DNA of 64,000 nt from Gordionus sp. m RMFG-2023 (GCF_954871325.1 NC_088776.1:63450954-63514953), one strand, 5' to 3'. Counted from the first letter of the stretch, positions 35,740-48,497 are shown. Translations and numbers: made by a program. Notes: a model not told the origin generated them from the letters alone.

Positions 35740-37449
35740 GTAATTCCCTTTTTTTATTACTGTAAATCTTTCACTATAATAAATAGCCATGATATGAGAT
35801 CTTTATAATAAATATATTAAGGTTTTTTTTCTTAGTCTCCCAACACTCAAATTTGATATACACTATGTAATTAAATCTGAATTCATAAAGTAATATTTTG
35901 AAAGATTGATCTCATTAAATTTTATAAGACCTGGTGCCTTTTACAGGCTTAATAGAAATTTTTGTTGAAAGGTCATCAATATTACAATCATATTTGAAAG
36001 AATATTTAGTAGATTTGAGGGAAAATTTATATAGCAAACGCATGGACAGTCAGTCACCCGACATTATTTACTTCCTATTTAGAAATTTTTCTGTTTTTGT
36101 AAATATATTATAAGTTATAAGAATTCCCCCTTACCATAAATTCTCACTCTTTACCAAAATAAAGTATTCCGATATTTTACTATAGAGAATAATTTATAAG
36201 AAATAAAATAAGTTAGTTAAATATTTAATTTAGAAATATTGACTCTAATTCAAAATTTTTAGACAAAAAAAACAATTTAATGTTAAAAAAAAAATTGAAA
36301 ATATAATTTTGAATAATATAACCATACAATAAAACTCATAGCGAGAACCTCGCATAGTTGTTTGCTCCACTCTATCAAATTTAAATTGCACTTTTAATAT
36401 GATAATACTTTGGTAAAAATTCGCTTTTATATGAAGTAAAGATTCGGTATTACATATATAAAACATCGTATACCGGGATAGGCTTTGGTACCGGCCTATA
36501 AGTCATTGATTTACCAAATCTTATAACTGAAAATAGATTTTACCCTTAATTTTCCTATCCTTATGCCAAATTCAAAGTCAGTTATATCTTCATTAGCTTT
36601 TGAGTTAGAATATTAGAAAAATGAATAATTTTTTTTCTTCAGAAATACTTCTATTTAAAGATTGAGAACAATATGTTAATCAATAGAAGTAAATACTATA
36701 TTAATCTATTATTCCGTTTTATTTAATTTGACTTTTAATACGGTTTACCTTTACCATCTAATTTTTTGTCAGATATATATTTGAATTTTCAAACTTGATT
36801 TTTCTATTTACTTTAGCATATGTTGTTCTTAGATAACTAGATAGACCAAATTCACGATATATAATATTATAATTATGACCTAAAATAAACATAAAATTTA
36901 TTTATGAAACATGATATAACTACCTTATGAATTTCAATTGATTTTGCCATCAAATTTTGCGTATCTTTTATAAAAAATCTATATGCTCTAATCCTGGAAT
37001 TTATTAGGCTGTTAGTATGCTCAAGCTGGAATGGGATGCTCTGGTAATCCAATTTTTTTTTAAATTATCACCCTCCTAAATTTATAATTGTACGATTGGT
37101 GTTTTTGAACAGGGCCAGATGAGCAATATGGTTATAAGGAATCATATTATCCTTAAATGTGGCGTACGGGATTGCAATGTAACGAAATGCTTTTGAATTA
37201 TATCTTTAACTAGTTACTTTAAAATGTAGAAAAAAATAAGTCATTTTTTTAAAATTTTTATTCTTTGTAAAAGTAAAAATTTTGTCCAACAAGCCCCAAT
37301 AGCGGGGTGAGGCAAACCACTTCAAGGAACTTCCTATCAGTTTTTTAGGCCATAATATATTGAAATGCATTTTTATTTATTAATAATGATACGTATAATA
37401 AGAAATTTATGGCTATGCCATCTCTAATACCAAACTCTAATTAAAAATA
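35740..37449. other. No gene seen
   Basis: AT-rich sequence after the last recognisable kinase piece. No convincing further exon or repeat with clear ends. Confidence 0.4.
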
Positions 37450-38000
37450 AACAAGACTAATTTTAAGGTTAATTTTACTTTTGCGCAATTTAATTTCAAA
37501 ATATATGTTGATTAGATTATAGTAACTTCACTTACTGGCCCTTTCATAATTCATTAAAATTTTCGATTTTCCCATCTTTGAAGTGTATATTCTTTGGATT
37601 CTAGGGCTAGATGTCCTAGTATATATATTTAGTTCATAAATCGTTAGCTATTAGCAGAATTTTAACCGGCTACTAATCTATCAGCTTGTATTATTATTCT
37701 GAGAGTTTGAGTTCCAAACCATATCAAATCTTATGTTGAGAAAATATTCCTGACCTCACCCCCTCCAAGACCTAGACCACACCGCTAAAATGATAATTAT
37801 TATTACAATCAAAATGCATATTTAAAATTTTTATTCAAAATTTGATAATCTTAATTATTTTTATTATTATGACAATTCTTCGGGACAAAGGCGCCATCAT
37901 TAGGGGAAATTTTTATTATTATTTATGATTAAATTTTTATTTTTTAAAAATAATTATTCCAACACAATCAATATCGTAATAAATCAAAAAAAAAAATTTT
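37450..38000 (+). repeat. Interspersed repeat C, copy 5
   Basis: A long match to copy 1 (12647-13330), including TATTCTTTGGATTCTAGGGC, GGCTACTAATCTATCAGCTT and the GCGCCATCATTAGGGGAAAT box. It ends about 170 bases before the LTR element at 38172. Confidence 0.78.
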
Positions 38001-38171
38001 TTTTTAGTAATTTATTTGAATAAATTATATTTTCAAAGTTATAATTTGTAAAGGTAAATATATTTCATTTTATAATTTTTTACAATACAATATATATATT
38101 CTTATAAACGGTGACAAAAGAGAGACTATTATAATATTATGTATTTTTTGTAACTTAATTAACAAAAGAAC

Positions 38172-38464
38172 TGTTAATTGTGTTGTTTATTCAAATTTGT
38201 AAAATAATTAATTTTTAAATGTTTTGTTACATATTGTGTTGTTTATTCAAATTTGTGAAATAATTTATTGAGTATTAATTTAAATGTTTTGTTACATATA
38301 CCAGTTGATTGAAATGTTTTAGTATATATACCAGTTGATTATTATACATATGATTATTATTATTATTTGATTTTTAAAAGTAGAAATAAAATTTAATCCA
38401 AAACACAAAATATAACTTGTTAATTTCTTGTTTCTAATATAACTTGTTAATTTCTTGTTTCTTA
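38172..38464 (+). repeat. Left LTR
   Basis: Identical to the right LTR over about 260 bases from TGTTAATTGTG, plus a 27-base terminal duplication. Confidence 0.88.
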
Positions 38465-38609
38465 CGTTTTTGTAAAAAAAAAAAAAGAAGAAAATATATA
38501 GAATTTGCCTAAAATTAAAAAAAAAGTAAAAATTAAATTAGATTCGAAGGACATGACTTGTTTTTAAAAAAAAAATATATATAGTCAAATATTATTCACT
38601 ACCTTATCT

Positions 38610-38800
38610 ATTGATATGACTACCTATTGTGATGACTACCTATTGTGACTGCTTAATCTATGGAGATGACTGCTTAACATATGGAGATGACTACCTATTA
38701 AGATGACTACCTTATCTATTAAGATGACTACCTTATCTATTGTGACTGCCTAATTTATTGATATGACCAGAGATGACTATCTAATCTATGGAGATGACCA
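38610..38800. repeat. Degenerate GATGACTACCTATTGT tandem repeat
   Basis: About ten variable units built on ATGACTACCTTATCTATT, inside the LTR element's 5' interior. Confidence 0.8.
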
Positions 38801-39111
38801 AGAATCAAACCTTAGCACGTTCTTTCATGCAAAAAGCTTCTTTCTTCATGGTGTCCTGGCTCTGGATGTTGGACTGGAATAGGATAACCAGCACCTAACC
38901 TAATGTGACAACCTAGAAAGAACCAATATGGAAGTTGGAAGTTAGGTTATGAATTCTATATTGTGAGACCAATGAGATGATTACTTATTATTCTAATCCA
39001 CGTAAGAAGAAAAGTTATTATAAATTAAAATTTTATGCCGAGATAAAGGCATGTTGTAAATTTACTTATTAAAATAACTTAAATGTAAATCAATAATGGA
39101 CATATTTGAAC

Positions 39112-41487
39112 CAGGGATGTCAACCGGATCCTGAACCCTCTGAACCCTCGTATTTTGGCCGAACCCGAACCCTTTTAAAAAGTGGAAGGTTCAGGATAAA
39201 AATTTTAACATAATTTTTTTTTAAAATAATGTGAAAATATTATTTTAAAAAAATAATATAAAATTTTTATAATTTTTTTTGTGGATATTCGCGCTTTTCT
39301 TTTGATTTTCTTCCTGGACTTCATTTCATTTTATTTAGAGATTGATACTAAATTATTTTCTAGTGTAAGTAATAATATTTTATTATGTAAATTTATTAAT
39401 ATGCTATGTTATAGAAATATGTTGATTTTTTTGAAAGTAGTGAATTATTGTAGTGCAAGTAATAATATTTTAATTGTGATAATTTATTTGCTCTTATTAG
39501 AAATACTTGTATTTTGATTTGAAAGTGAAATATTTGGAATTATTTTGTACTGCAAGTAAAAATATTTTAATTTTAAAGGCTAATTTATTAATATCTTATA
39601 TAATAGTACTTTGTTTACTTGTTTTATAAAATTTTATTAAGTGATTATTTTGCAGTGAAATACTAAGATTATGAATGCGTTAGTTGAGCTTGTTACAATA
39701 AATGGAAGACCTTTCAATATTATTGAGGATTCTGGTTTAAAAAAAATTATTGATCCTATTAGTAAGGCAATTGGAACATCAATTAACCGTTTTAAAATTA
39801 AGGACTTAGTGGTTGATGAATCGAAAAAAATACAAACAAAAATTATAAAAGAAACAAAAAACAAATTAATTTCATTAAAAATAGATTCCGCCCAAAGATT
39901 AGGGAGAAATATTTTAGGAATAAATATACAATATATTAAAGGAAATAATATAATCTTAAGAAATTTAGCAATGAAGGAGATTAAAGAAAGTTCAAATTCT
40001 GAAAATATAAAAAGAATGATAATAGAAACTTTAAATAAATTCCATATTCCTTTAAGAAACGTTTATACCATTACTACGGATAATGGTGCTAATCTAGTCA
40101 AATCTATTAAATTATTAAATGAATGTTCATTGGACGAAATGGATGATATAGATATAGATAATGATGATAATAATTTTGAGGACATAAGTGAATTTGACAT
40201 ACCGGAGATAATAAAAGATTTTTCCACGAAGATATACTGTATCAGATGTGCAGCCCACACACTACAATTAGCTATTAATGATTCCCTCAAAAATAATATC
40301 TTTAAAACTATAATTGACAAAGCAAGGGATGTTGCTAAATATTTAAGAACTCCTACAATTTTACGAATATTAAAATCCATGAAAAGGCAAATGGCAATAT
40401 TAGATTGCACAACCCGTTGGTCCTCTATCTGTATGATGCTAGAGCGATTAATAAGTTTAAAAGATTTCTGTTATGATTTTATTATAGGATCTGTGAAATC
40501 ATTTTGTCAGAGGATGATTGGAATCAAATCAAAGACCTTACTAGGGTGTTGGTTCCTTTGAAAATTACTACATTACGATTGCAGTCAGAACAGTTGTGTT
40601 TATCCGATTTTTATGGCATATGGGTGAGATGTCGATTAGAATTAGAAAAATTTACAAGTTCCTTTTCATACGAAATATTAGAAAACATGAAAATACGAGA
40701 GCAACAATATTTGAAAAATAGTGTTGTGTATGCCTCAATATATTTAGATCCTCGATATCAGGTTCTATTAAGTATTGAGCAAAAGCAAATGGCAATAGAC
40801 CATCTCGAGGATTTATGGCATAACCATAACTCTATTATTAACAATATATTGGAGGCTTCAACATCTAATGGTTGTAGCGATAGTAATGATGATAGTAATA
40901 TTGACGATCTCGAAATTTTATTATTAGATAGAGAAAAAAAAAAAATTATCATCAGGATCAGATAGAAAGGAGAAAAAAATATCGATTGTATCTTTAATTG
41001 AAAAATTCTCAGAAGTTAAGAGAATTAATAGGGATAAAAATATTTTAACATTCTGGGAGGAAAATTCTCTAATATATCCTGAATTGTATACCTTGTCTAG
41101 ATTCGTCATGGCTGTACCGGCGACACGGGTACAATAATTTATATATTATAAAGATAACTATCTATTTTAGGTCAGCGTAGAACGTGGATTTTCTTCTTTG
41201 AAATACACATTGTCTAATTTACGTGGAAATCTCAAGGATGACATTTTAGAAGATATTATGATCGTTCGATTGAATAAAATATTTAAAATTTAAATTATTT
41301 CATTTTGAATTATGAATGTGTATATATATTGAAGTATAATAAAAATGAATGAAAAAAAGTCTTATTTTGAGTCATTATTTTTATGTTCCCTGGACCCGGA
41401 CCGGACCCTGGAGGGTCCTTTAAAAATTTATTACAGGACCCGAACCCGGACCGGACCCTTATTTTTGTTGAAGGGTTCACATCCCTG
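39112..41487 (+). mobile_element. hAT transposon, 2.4 kb, inside the LTR element
   Basis: The inverted ends CAGGGATGT...ACATCCCTG are bounded by a perfect 8-bp target duplication ATTTGAAC (39104-39111 and 41488-41495). Subterminal GAACCC/GGACCC repeats lie at both ends. Inside is a nearly complete hAT transposase. Since it sits within the young LTR element, it must have inserted more recently still. Confidence 0.95.
39671..41292 (+). pseudogene. hAT transposase, lightly broken
   Basis: hAT transposases cut and paste DNA using an RNase H-like core. The first frame (39671-40561, 296 codons) has YTITTDNGANLVKSIKLLNE (core strand ending in an aspartate), IRCAAHTLQLAIND (the CxxH-type motif) and LDCTTRWSSICMMLERL. 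The second frame (about 40490-40965) continues LSEDDWNQIKDLTRVLVPLK and VYASIYLDPRYQ. The third part ends ...MAVPATR, then after a likely 58-base intron VSVERGFSSLKYTLSNLRGN and DDILEDIMIVRLNKIF, the C-terminal dimerisation domain. Frame changes lie near 40480 and in the A-run near 40935. A BED finger was not seen upstream. With only about two breaks, related copies elsewhere may be active. Confidence 0.88.
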
Positions 41488-42359
41488 ATTTGAACACATA
41501 AAAAGCCTTAAAAAAATTATTTACTTAATTTCTTAGTGAAATATTGATATTTTTGATTTCTTGAATGATGACCAATTGTTGTTAATTAACTGAATTACCT
41601 AAAGATGAATTCTTAATTAAAAATATTACAAAGTTAAACCATTAAAAATCCTAAGCAAAAAATATTATTTATCAAAATATAATTAAATTGAAACATATGA
41701 ATTAATAGATTTAATAGATAAAAATCATATAATTTTAAATAAAAAAAATATAATAATGCATATTAGAAAATTGTAAATTTAAAATAACTTGAATGTGATA
41801 AAAAGTTTTGGAAATTTAAAGCTTTGAAGACAAAAGGTTATGTAAAAATTAAACGTCATTATTTTAGAAAAATATTGTGTGAAATTTAAATTTTTTTTAA
41901 GAGAGGGAAATGTGAATAATATTTTATTTGAATATTCCTCGGAGATTGAATATAAATATAAATAAATTAAATATTAAAACGCAACTTAAATTATTAAAAT
42001 AAAATATTAAAACGTTACAAATAAAATATTAAAACGTTACTTAAATTATTAAAATAAAATATATAAAACGCAAAATTTAAATAAAACGCGAAATTTTATA
42101 TAATCTTTTTTAATTTATCATTCTTATGGATATCTACATATTTATCATTCCATACTCCAAAATTTTTATTCCAAATTCTTTTTTCCAAATTTAAAATTTT
42201 ATTCCGTATTCCATATATTCAAATTTGATCAATTATTCCTTATGATAATGATAACGTACAACAATTTTAACAAACCTACGAAAACGTATGGACTCACGCG
42301 ACTCAGACAGACTTATGCGCCCACCGAGCAGCAACTTGATGCTTTGTCGAGGAGGGGAA

Positions 42360-42627
42360 TGTTAATTGTGTTGTTTATTCAAATTTGTAAAATAATTAAT
42401 TTTTAAATGTTTTGTTACATATTGTGTTGTTTATTCAAATTTGTGAAATAATTTATTGAGTATTAATTTAAATGTTTTGTTACATATACCAGTTGATTGA
42501 AATGTTTTAGTATATATACCAGTTGATTATTATACATATGATTATTATTATTATTTGATTTTTAAAAGTAGAAATAAAATTTAATCCAAAACACAAAATA
42601 TAACTTGTTAATTTCTTGTTTCTCTTA
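42360..42627 (+). repeat. Right LTR
   Basis: Starts directly after GAGGAGGGGAA and is followed by the AGAAC target duplication at 42628-42632. Confidence 0.88.
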
Positions 42628-42632
42628 AGAAC

Positions 42633-43089
42633 CTTTTATTTCGAATAATTATTTATTAATTTTTCTTCATAAAAAAAATATTTAATAAAAATTGAAAAAT
42701 CTAAAGTTCTATCTTAATAAAAAAAAAACATTATTCATTTTAAAAGATCCACAACATTCTCCAACGTCAATCACCATATCTCTATCATATACTCATAATT
42801 GCAACATATATATATATAATGATTCTTATAAAAATTTATTATATATAATGATAATAAAATGACTAACATGTTCTACGATTGATTTCTTAAGAATAATTTT
42901 ACAATTGTATTCAAAAATATAAATAACTTTTAATACACCAAAAACTATATATTTTACAACATCCTTTTATTTCATTCAATAACAATAACAATATATCACA
43001 AAAACTATATATTTTACAACATCCTTTTATTTTAATACAGTAATAATATTAATTTTTTAGGCAACTACCAAATACATACATATATAGTA
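42633..43089. other. No gene seen
   Basis: AT-rich. A 35-base segment (ACTATATATTTTACAACATC...) is repeated at about 42944 and 43005. Confidence 0.5.
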
Positions 43090-43093
43090 TATA

Positions 43094-45315
43094 TGGTGAA
43101 TTCCATATCAAATTAACCAAGGTTTCAACCCGACCCCTTTCAATTTTTTTTAAATTTTGCATACTGGTAGTATATACTATAACTAAGAAAAAAATAAAAT
43201 TTTACCTCCCAAAAAGGCTTACCCGCTAAGATATGGGCGTTTAAAGCGCGGAAAAATGGTACATTTTTGACAAAAAGTGCCTCATTTATTTTCAAATATC
43301 TCGAGAAATAATTAAGTTAGAAAAATAATTTAAATTTTATTATGTAGCTTAATAATAGTTCTTTAATATGACATAAAAATAAATATGATATAAATATGAT
43401 GAATGTCCAAAACCGGATGTATAAAACCGGAAATGGCCATAGAAAAAAAAAGGTATTTTTTTTTTCGAATTTTTTTTTCTATAGATAGATATAACACTGC
43501 TTTATATTTGTGCCAAATCCTAGCCTGGGATGAAAAAGGGTATAGGAGTTATGACTCTTTATATGGCTTAAATTGATCAAAAATATCTTCATTTAATGAT
43601 ATACTTATGAAATAATGTTTATTTAAAAATTATGTCTTAATGATATGCCCTTACATTTTTTTATTTATTAGCATAAAACAATCTATCATAATTAAAATTC
43701 AACAAATATCATCATATTTAATTGATAAATTCACATTCATATTGTAGTTTTCGTAACCCCTAATGTGTAAGCTCTATAACTTTTACTTCATCTTAAAATC
43801 ATAATCACAATTTTCATTTATATTAAAGAAAAATGAATTCTCCGAATCGAAAATAGTATTCTTAAACGGAAAAAATAATAAAATTATTATATTATTGGGA
43901 AAAAGAAACTAAATTATTATAAACTAAAAAAATAATAAAATCATATTATATTATTGGGAAAAAGTGCAAGACCATGCACAGGGATTTCATTGGACAAATA
44001 ATCAGTCCACTATTCACTCTTTTATCATTTATTATAGTCAGGACAACACTATAAAACATATAAGTTTAGTGGTGATATCAGATTGCTTAAAGCACAATGC
44101 CTGTGCCTTTTATTTATTTCAAACTAAAATGATCTTATTTTTAAAAGAAAGATTTGATACATTGACCAAAATTTATTATTTTTCTGATGGGGCCGTAACC
44201 CAATATAAAAATAAAAAATTCATAAATCTCTATAATCATGAATGTGATTTTGGTATAAAGGCCGAGTGGCATTTTTTTGCTACAGCTCATGGAAAAAGTC
44301 CGTGCGACAGTTTAGGAGGTATTACAAAACGGCTAGTAGCTCGAGCTAGTTTGCAACGGCCATATCAAAACCATATTTTGACACCAATGGATTTATTCGA
44401 CTTTGCAACAAATAATATACATGGAGTAAATTACATTTTTGTAAGCAATAATGAATACAATAATATGGAAAATCATCTAGAATGCAGATTTTTGAGAGCA
44501 AAAAGAATTTCGGGAACACAAAAATACCATGCTTATATTCCTCTTGACGAAAATAAAATTAAAGTCAAAATTTATTCAAATTCTTTAGATAATTTAATAT
44601 ATGATATATTGTAAACATAATTATGAATTATTATATTATATGTAATTATGCATTTCAGAAAAATAAAGTTATAAATTGGTTTAGAATTATTTTGTCAAGT
44701 AATTTTCAGTCACAATATGTTAACAATTAAAAATAAAAAAAAGTTAGGGCCTATCATTTAGACATAATTTTTAAAAAAACATTATTTCATAAGTATTCAT
44801 TAAATGAAGATATTTTTGATCAATTTAAGCCATATAAAGAGTCATAACTCCTAGACCCTTTTTCATCCCAGGCTAGGATTTGGCACAAATATAAAGCAGT
44901 GTTATATCTATTTACAGAAAAAAAATTCAAAAAAAAAATACCTTTTTTTTCTATGGCCATTTCCGGTTTTATACATCCGGCTTTGGACATTCATCAAATT
45001 TATATCATATTTATTTTTATATCATATTAAAGAACTATTATTAAGCTACATAATACATAATAAAATTTAAATTATTTTTCTAACTTAATTATTTCTCGAG
45101 ATATTTGAAAATAAATGAGGCACATTTTGTCAAAAATGTACTATTTTTCCGCGCTTTAAACCCCCATATCTTAGCCAGTAAACCTTGTTGGGAGGTAAAA
45201 TTTTATTTTTTTCTTAGTTATAGTATATACTACCATTATGCAAAATTTAAGAAAAATTGAAGAGGGTCGGGTTGAGAATCGAATTTTTTTGGTTGATTTG
45301 ATATGGAATTCACCA
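43094..45315. mobile_element. DNA element with inverted ends of about 570 bp and one ORF, family unresolved
   Basis: The arms 43094-43672 and 44725-45315 are near-perfect reverse complements starting TGGTGAATTCCATATCAAAT. The flanks TATA (43090-43093 and 45316-45319) are a plausible 4-bp target duplication, though in AT-rich DNA this is weak. The arms contain no genes but share strong blocks such as AACCGGAAATGGCCATAG. Between them is a single open frame of 216 codons. The layout is that of a cut-and-paste DNA transposon with long terminal inverted repeats. I cannot assign a named superfamily. Confidence 0.85.
43964..44614 (+). CDS. Putative transposase-like protein (FSDGA/EWHFFATAHGK type)
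   Basis: An intact 216-residue frame is the only gene of the long-TIR element. Three beta-strand-like segments end in acidic residues: HISLVVISD (D40), KIYYFSDGA (D75) and KAEWHFFA (E101). They are followed by a conserved-looking HGKSPCD (H109, D115) and GGITKRL. This order resembles a DDE/D RNase H-like core, but that is an inference. I recall similar FSDGA...QYKN...EWHFFATSHGKGPCDG sequences in uncharacterised invertebrate proteins. The frame is open upstream of the first ATG for only a few codons, and HW at residues 9-10 suggests an N-terminally truncated protein or a missing 5' exon. Confidence 0.65.
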   Translation: MQDHAQGFHWTNNQSTIHSFIIYYSQDNTIKHISLVVISDCLKHNACAFYLFQTKMILFLKERFDTLTKIYYFSDGAVTQYKNKKFINLYNHECDFGIKAEWHFFATAHGKSPCDSLGGITKRLVARASLQRPYQNHILTPMDLFDFATNNIHGVNYIFVSNNEYNNMENHLECRFLRAKRISGTQKYHAYIPLDENKIKVKIYSNSLDNLIYDIL

Positions 45316-45329
45316 TATACATTAAATTT

Positions 45330-47010
45330 ATTAAAAAAAACAACTATCATACTACTAATAAAACAAACAATATTATCAATGTATACAACATTATTACTTC
45401 ATTTAAAGCTAAAACCCCAAAATACTCTTGAAAATCTTCGGTGGCTATATACTATTCTTTCGTACTACAAGTGGTCTTCTCATTTGGTTTTTGAATGGAT
45501 ATTTTTTTTCCTCATTGCTGCCATCTATCTTAGATTAAAATCTTTATTATTATCAATAGGCACCTCGATCATCACATTATGAGGAGGAATATACGGCGGA
45601 GTTGCAACGAAATGTCTTTCCACATTTGACATCACAAATTTAGAAGAAGGTGTATTAGAATGATGGGCATGCAAATTATTCGGGAAATGCGCTGCTTTGT
45701 GCCCCGCAATTCCACAAGACAAGTTAATGAAAATTATAGAACTGGTCTTTGTGAATAACATGGCATCATTCGTTTTCTTATCCGCTAGTTCTAACCAAGC
45801 CTTTCCGAGAGGACTATCGCTCTGTACTTCATTTCAATTTTATCTAGTGCGTATCCATTACAAAAATAACTTAATTTAATTTTCCAATTACTTTACAACT
45901 TTTCAAAAACTTCTAAATTTAAATATAAAAAAATATTTTAATTTAACATAAACAAATATTTTTCCCTACCAACAATTTATTTACATTTTATCTTCATAAA
46001 TACCCCCATCACTTTTTTTTGTTAATTAACCCCCCTCTCTCTCAACAAATCAATTCGATCCATACATAATTTTCCGATTGGACTAAGTAACACATAACCT
46101 TTCTACCCCAAAACAATTTTATTATTTACTTCTATATATATATACTCATTTTTATTCCACTCTATCTCACAATACATCAATCTTTCACATGGAATAAGCT
46201 GTCTATTTAATACTTAAATATATATATATACATGCTCATTTTATTCATATATCTCTCAAATTATTCAGGTTCTATTCCTTAATTGATCACAATGTCTCCT
46301 TCCTACACTCTTATTTTCCATTATTACCAAACACAACTTATTTTCCAAATTTTCTATCACTTATACCTTTTCCCATTTTTTTACTCTTTCCATACATTCT
46401 TAACCCAAAATTAATTGATTCACATTATATTTCACTTGATCATTATTTTCTTTGAATCCCAACACTTTCTATAGGTCTCAACATATCTAAAAACATATTG
46501 ATTTTTCTACCCAATAATTTTTCCGCAGGGGATTTACCATCTTTATCTCTTTATTTTAATACAACTGCAATACCCACATTTCCCCTCTATTCCTTTTAGT
46601 TTTTATCAACCCATTTTTTTTACTATAGCCACCATCCTCGCCTGTCCATTTGCACTAGGAGGATATGGTGTTGCAGCTATATGATCTACATTTAATCTCA
46701 CACAAAATTTTTAAATCCCATGCTTATAAAGGCTAGACCTCTCCACCCGATACCATACTTTTCGGTATTCCAAATCTTGCAAATATATTTTTTACAATAT
46801 TTCATAACAATTCCCGTGTTTAACCTGTCCACTTGTGCAAATTCTATCCATTTGGAGAACGAATCCACTATCAAAATAAACATTTTCCCTTCCCATTTAA
46901 AGAAATCCAAATGAATCCTCTCCCAAGGTCCTTTTATCGGCCAAATACTATTTTTATCTTTCCGGGGCATATTGGCACAGGCATTACAAATTTCACAATT
47001 TTTTCCTAAT
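45330..47010 (-). mobile_element. Ty3/Gypsy retroelement fossil (integrase, possible gag)
   Basis: On the minus strand, 46970-46700 encodes WERIHLDFFKWEGKMFILIV and DSFSKWIEFAQV, the start of a Ty3/Gypsy integrase core. Further down (46690-46440) are family-typical pieces such as HIAATPYPPSANGQA and GKSPAEKLLGRK. Near 45710 a CGIAGHKAAHFP stretch resembles a gag zinc knuckle, but its position downstream of integrase suggests rearrangement or another copy. The element is broken in several places and looks old. LTRs for it were not identified. Confidence 0.7.
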
Positions 47011-47094
47011 TTATCAATTTCTTCATTTTATTTGTGATATATATTTTTTTTTATTTATTAATGTAAACCCAATTAATTATTTATAAAAAAATTA

Positions 47095-47230
47095 TGAATA
47101 ATTTAAAAAGCGCCATCATCAGGGGGGATTTTTATTGTTCTTTATGATTTTAATAGAATTTATTTTTTAAAAAAATAATTATTCTAAACATTTATTATAC
47201 CACAGTATCATTATTATAAAATGCATGACT
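47095..47230 (+). repeat. Interspersed repeat C, copy 6
   Basis: AAAAAGCGCCATCATCAGGG core, then TTTATTGTTCTTTATG and a CCACAGTATCATTATTATAA tail. Confidence 0.72.
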
Positions 47231-47239
47231 CTTAACCTA

Positions 47240-47778
47240 AGAATTCTTTAAAGGAGGGAAATGTGGACTAACTAGACCAATAAGAATTAAGTCAAAACCT
47301 AATTATTTAAAAGAACTATATAACGTAAAATATAAAAATAAATTAAACAGAAAATCCCAAAAATAAGAAACGCTAAAAATATTATATAACAATCTTATTG
47401 ATTTATAATTTTTTCACATATTCTAATATCGAAATTTGATCAATTATTATTCCGATATCTAATTTTTGAATTTTTCCAAATTCCATACACCATCATTCCG
47501 AATATTCCTATACTCCAACATCCTACTTGATAATAGTAATATTACAACTGACGATAATAACAATCTCGAAAATTGATAATGATAACGACGGAGCACGACG
47601 ACAAGCCAGCGTACTCAAATCGATATAAACAAACCAAAGCACAACAAAAAAAACGGTGTCAACAAACCAACGTGATTGAATCAAGCCAACGATAACGCAT
47701 GACGGGTGCTACTATCAAAACAGCCAAAATTGCAGACCATTTGAACAACAAGCTCTCACATCTCAGGAAAGGGAGAAT
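47240..47778 (+). mobile_element. LTR retroelement fossil, 3' internal region
   Basis: It runs from GGAGGGAAATGTGG to a polypurine stretch AGGAAAGGGAGAA followed by TGTTAAATAATGG, a possible LTR start. Layout and blocks (ATTTGATCAATTATT, TGATAATGATAACG, an ACGACG/CAAGCC-rich 3' stretch) match 41890-42360 of the young LTR element, so it is probably a related, older copy. No partner LTR found. Confidence 0.5.
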
Positions 47779-48480
47779 GTTAAATAATGGAAATTGATTT
47801 TTTTTTAAATTTAAATTTGTATTGATAGTTTATATAACTTTAATTGGTATTATTTGAATATAAACCTTGTTTAATATATTGATGAAAAATTAGGATTATT
47901 TTAGCTTGTAACCTTGCTTTTGTTTAAAATGTTTTTGTAATATATTTTGATACTTTTTTTATCTTTTGTTTAATCAAATTTGTATTTAATATGAAAGATA
48001 TATATATATATATATATCCTTATTTTTTGATAATAGATTAGTAGTTTTATTTAAGTTTATGTAGAGAATACGAAAACGAAAAAATATATTTTATTTATTA
48101 TTATTATTATTATTAAATAATGTTCATCCACATAATATATTATCTAAAAATATAAATTAGAATACATATAATCAAAACGTAAAACAAAAATAATAATAGG
48201 TAAAGTTATAAAAATTAAATTATATAAAATTGAATTGTAAAAAGTTGAATTGTTAAAGGTTAAATCGTAAAAGGTTGAATTGTAAGTCAAACAGCACAAA
48301 AATGAAATAACAGTACAAATTTGAATATATAACAGTTTAATTTGCAAACATAATAAATTTATTATTGACACCATATTAACAATATAATAAATTATTTCAT
48401 TTTAATATTACATTCACGTAGTAATTATATAATTTTATAAAAATAAATTTGAATAATAAGTAAAATAAAATCTAAAAGCA
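47779..48480. other. AT-rich sequence, possible LTR remnant
   Basis: It contains (AT)n at 48000-48016, (ATT)n at 48096-48114 and a short AGGTTGAATTGTAA-type tandem repeat near 48230-48290. No gene. Confidence 0.4.
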
Positions 48481-48497
48481 AATAAATAAACAAAAGA

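Larger units (their letters stand above)
38172..42627 (+). mobile_element. LTR retroelement, young, with a nested hAT insertion
   Basis: Direct repeats at 38172-38464 and 42360-42627 begin TGTTAATTGTG and are identical over about 260 bases. The left one has an extra 27-base duplication at its end. A polypurine tract (GAGGAGGGGAA) directly precedes the right LTR. AGAAC flanks both sides as a 5-bp target duplication. Identical LTRs mean a recent insertion. The interior shows no recognisable gag or pol, so it is a non-coding or decayed element. The internal 3' part (41890-42360) resembles 47240-47778. A hAT transposon occupies 39112-41487. Confidence 0.85.

Noticed and set aside
39281-39517. 78-codon frame at the 5' side of the hAT element
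   Set aside because: Very AT-rich, hydrophobic translation with no resemblance to a BED finger. Probably non-coding.
45238-45582. 114-codon frame starting in the right arm of the long-TIR element
   Set aside because: It crosses the element boundary and the arm is non-coding on the other side, so it is a chance frame.
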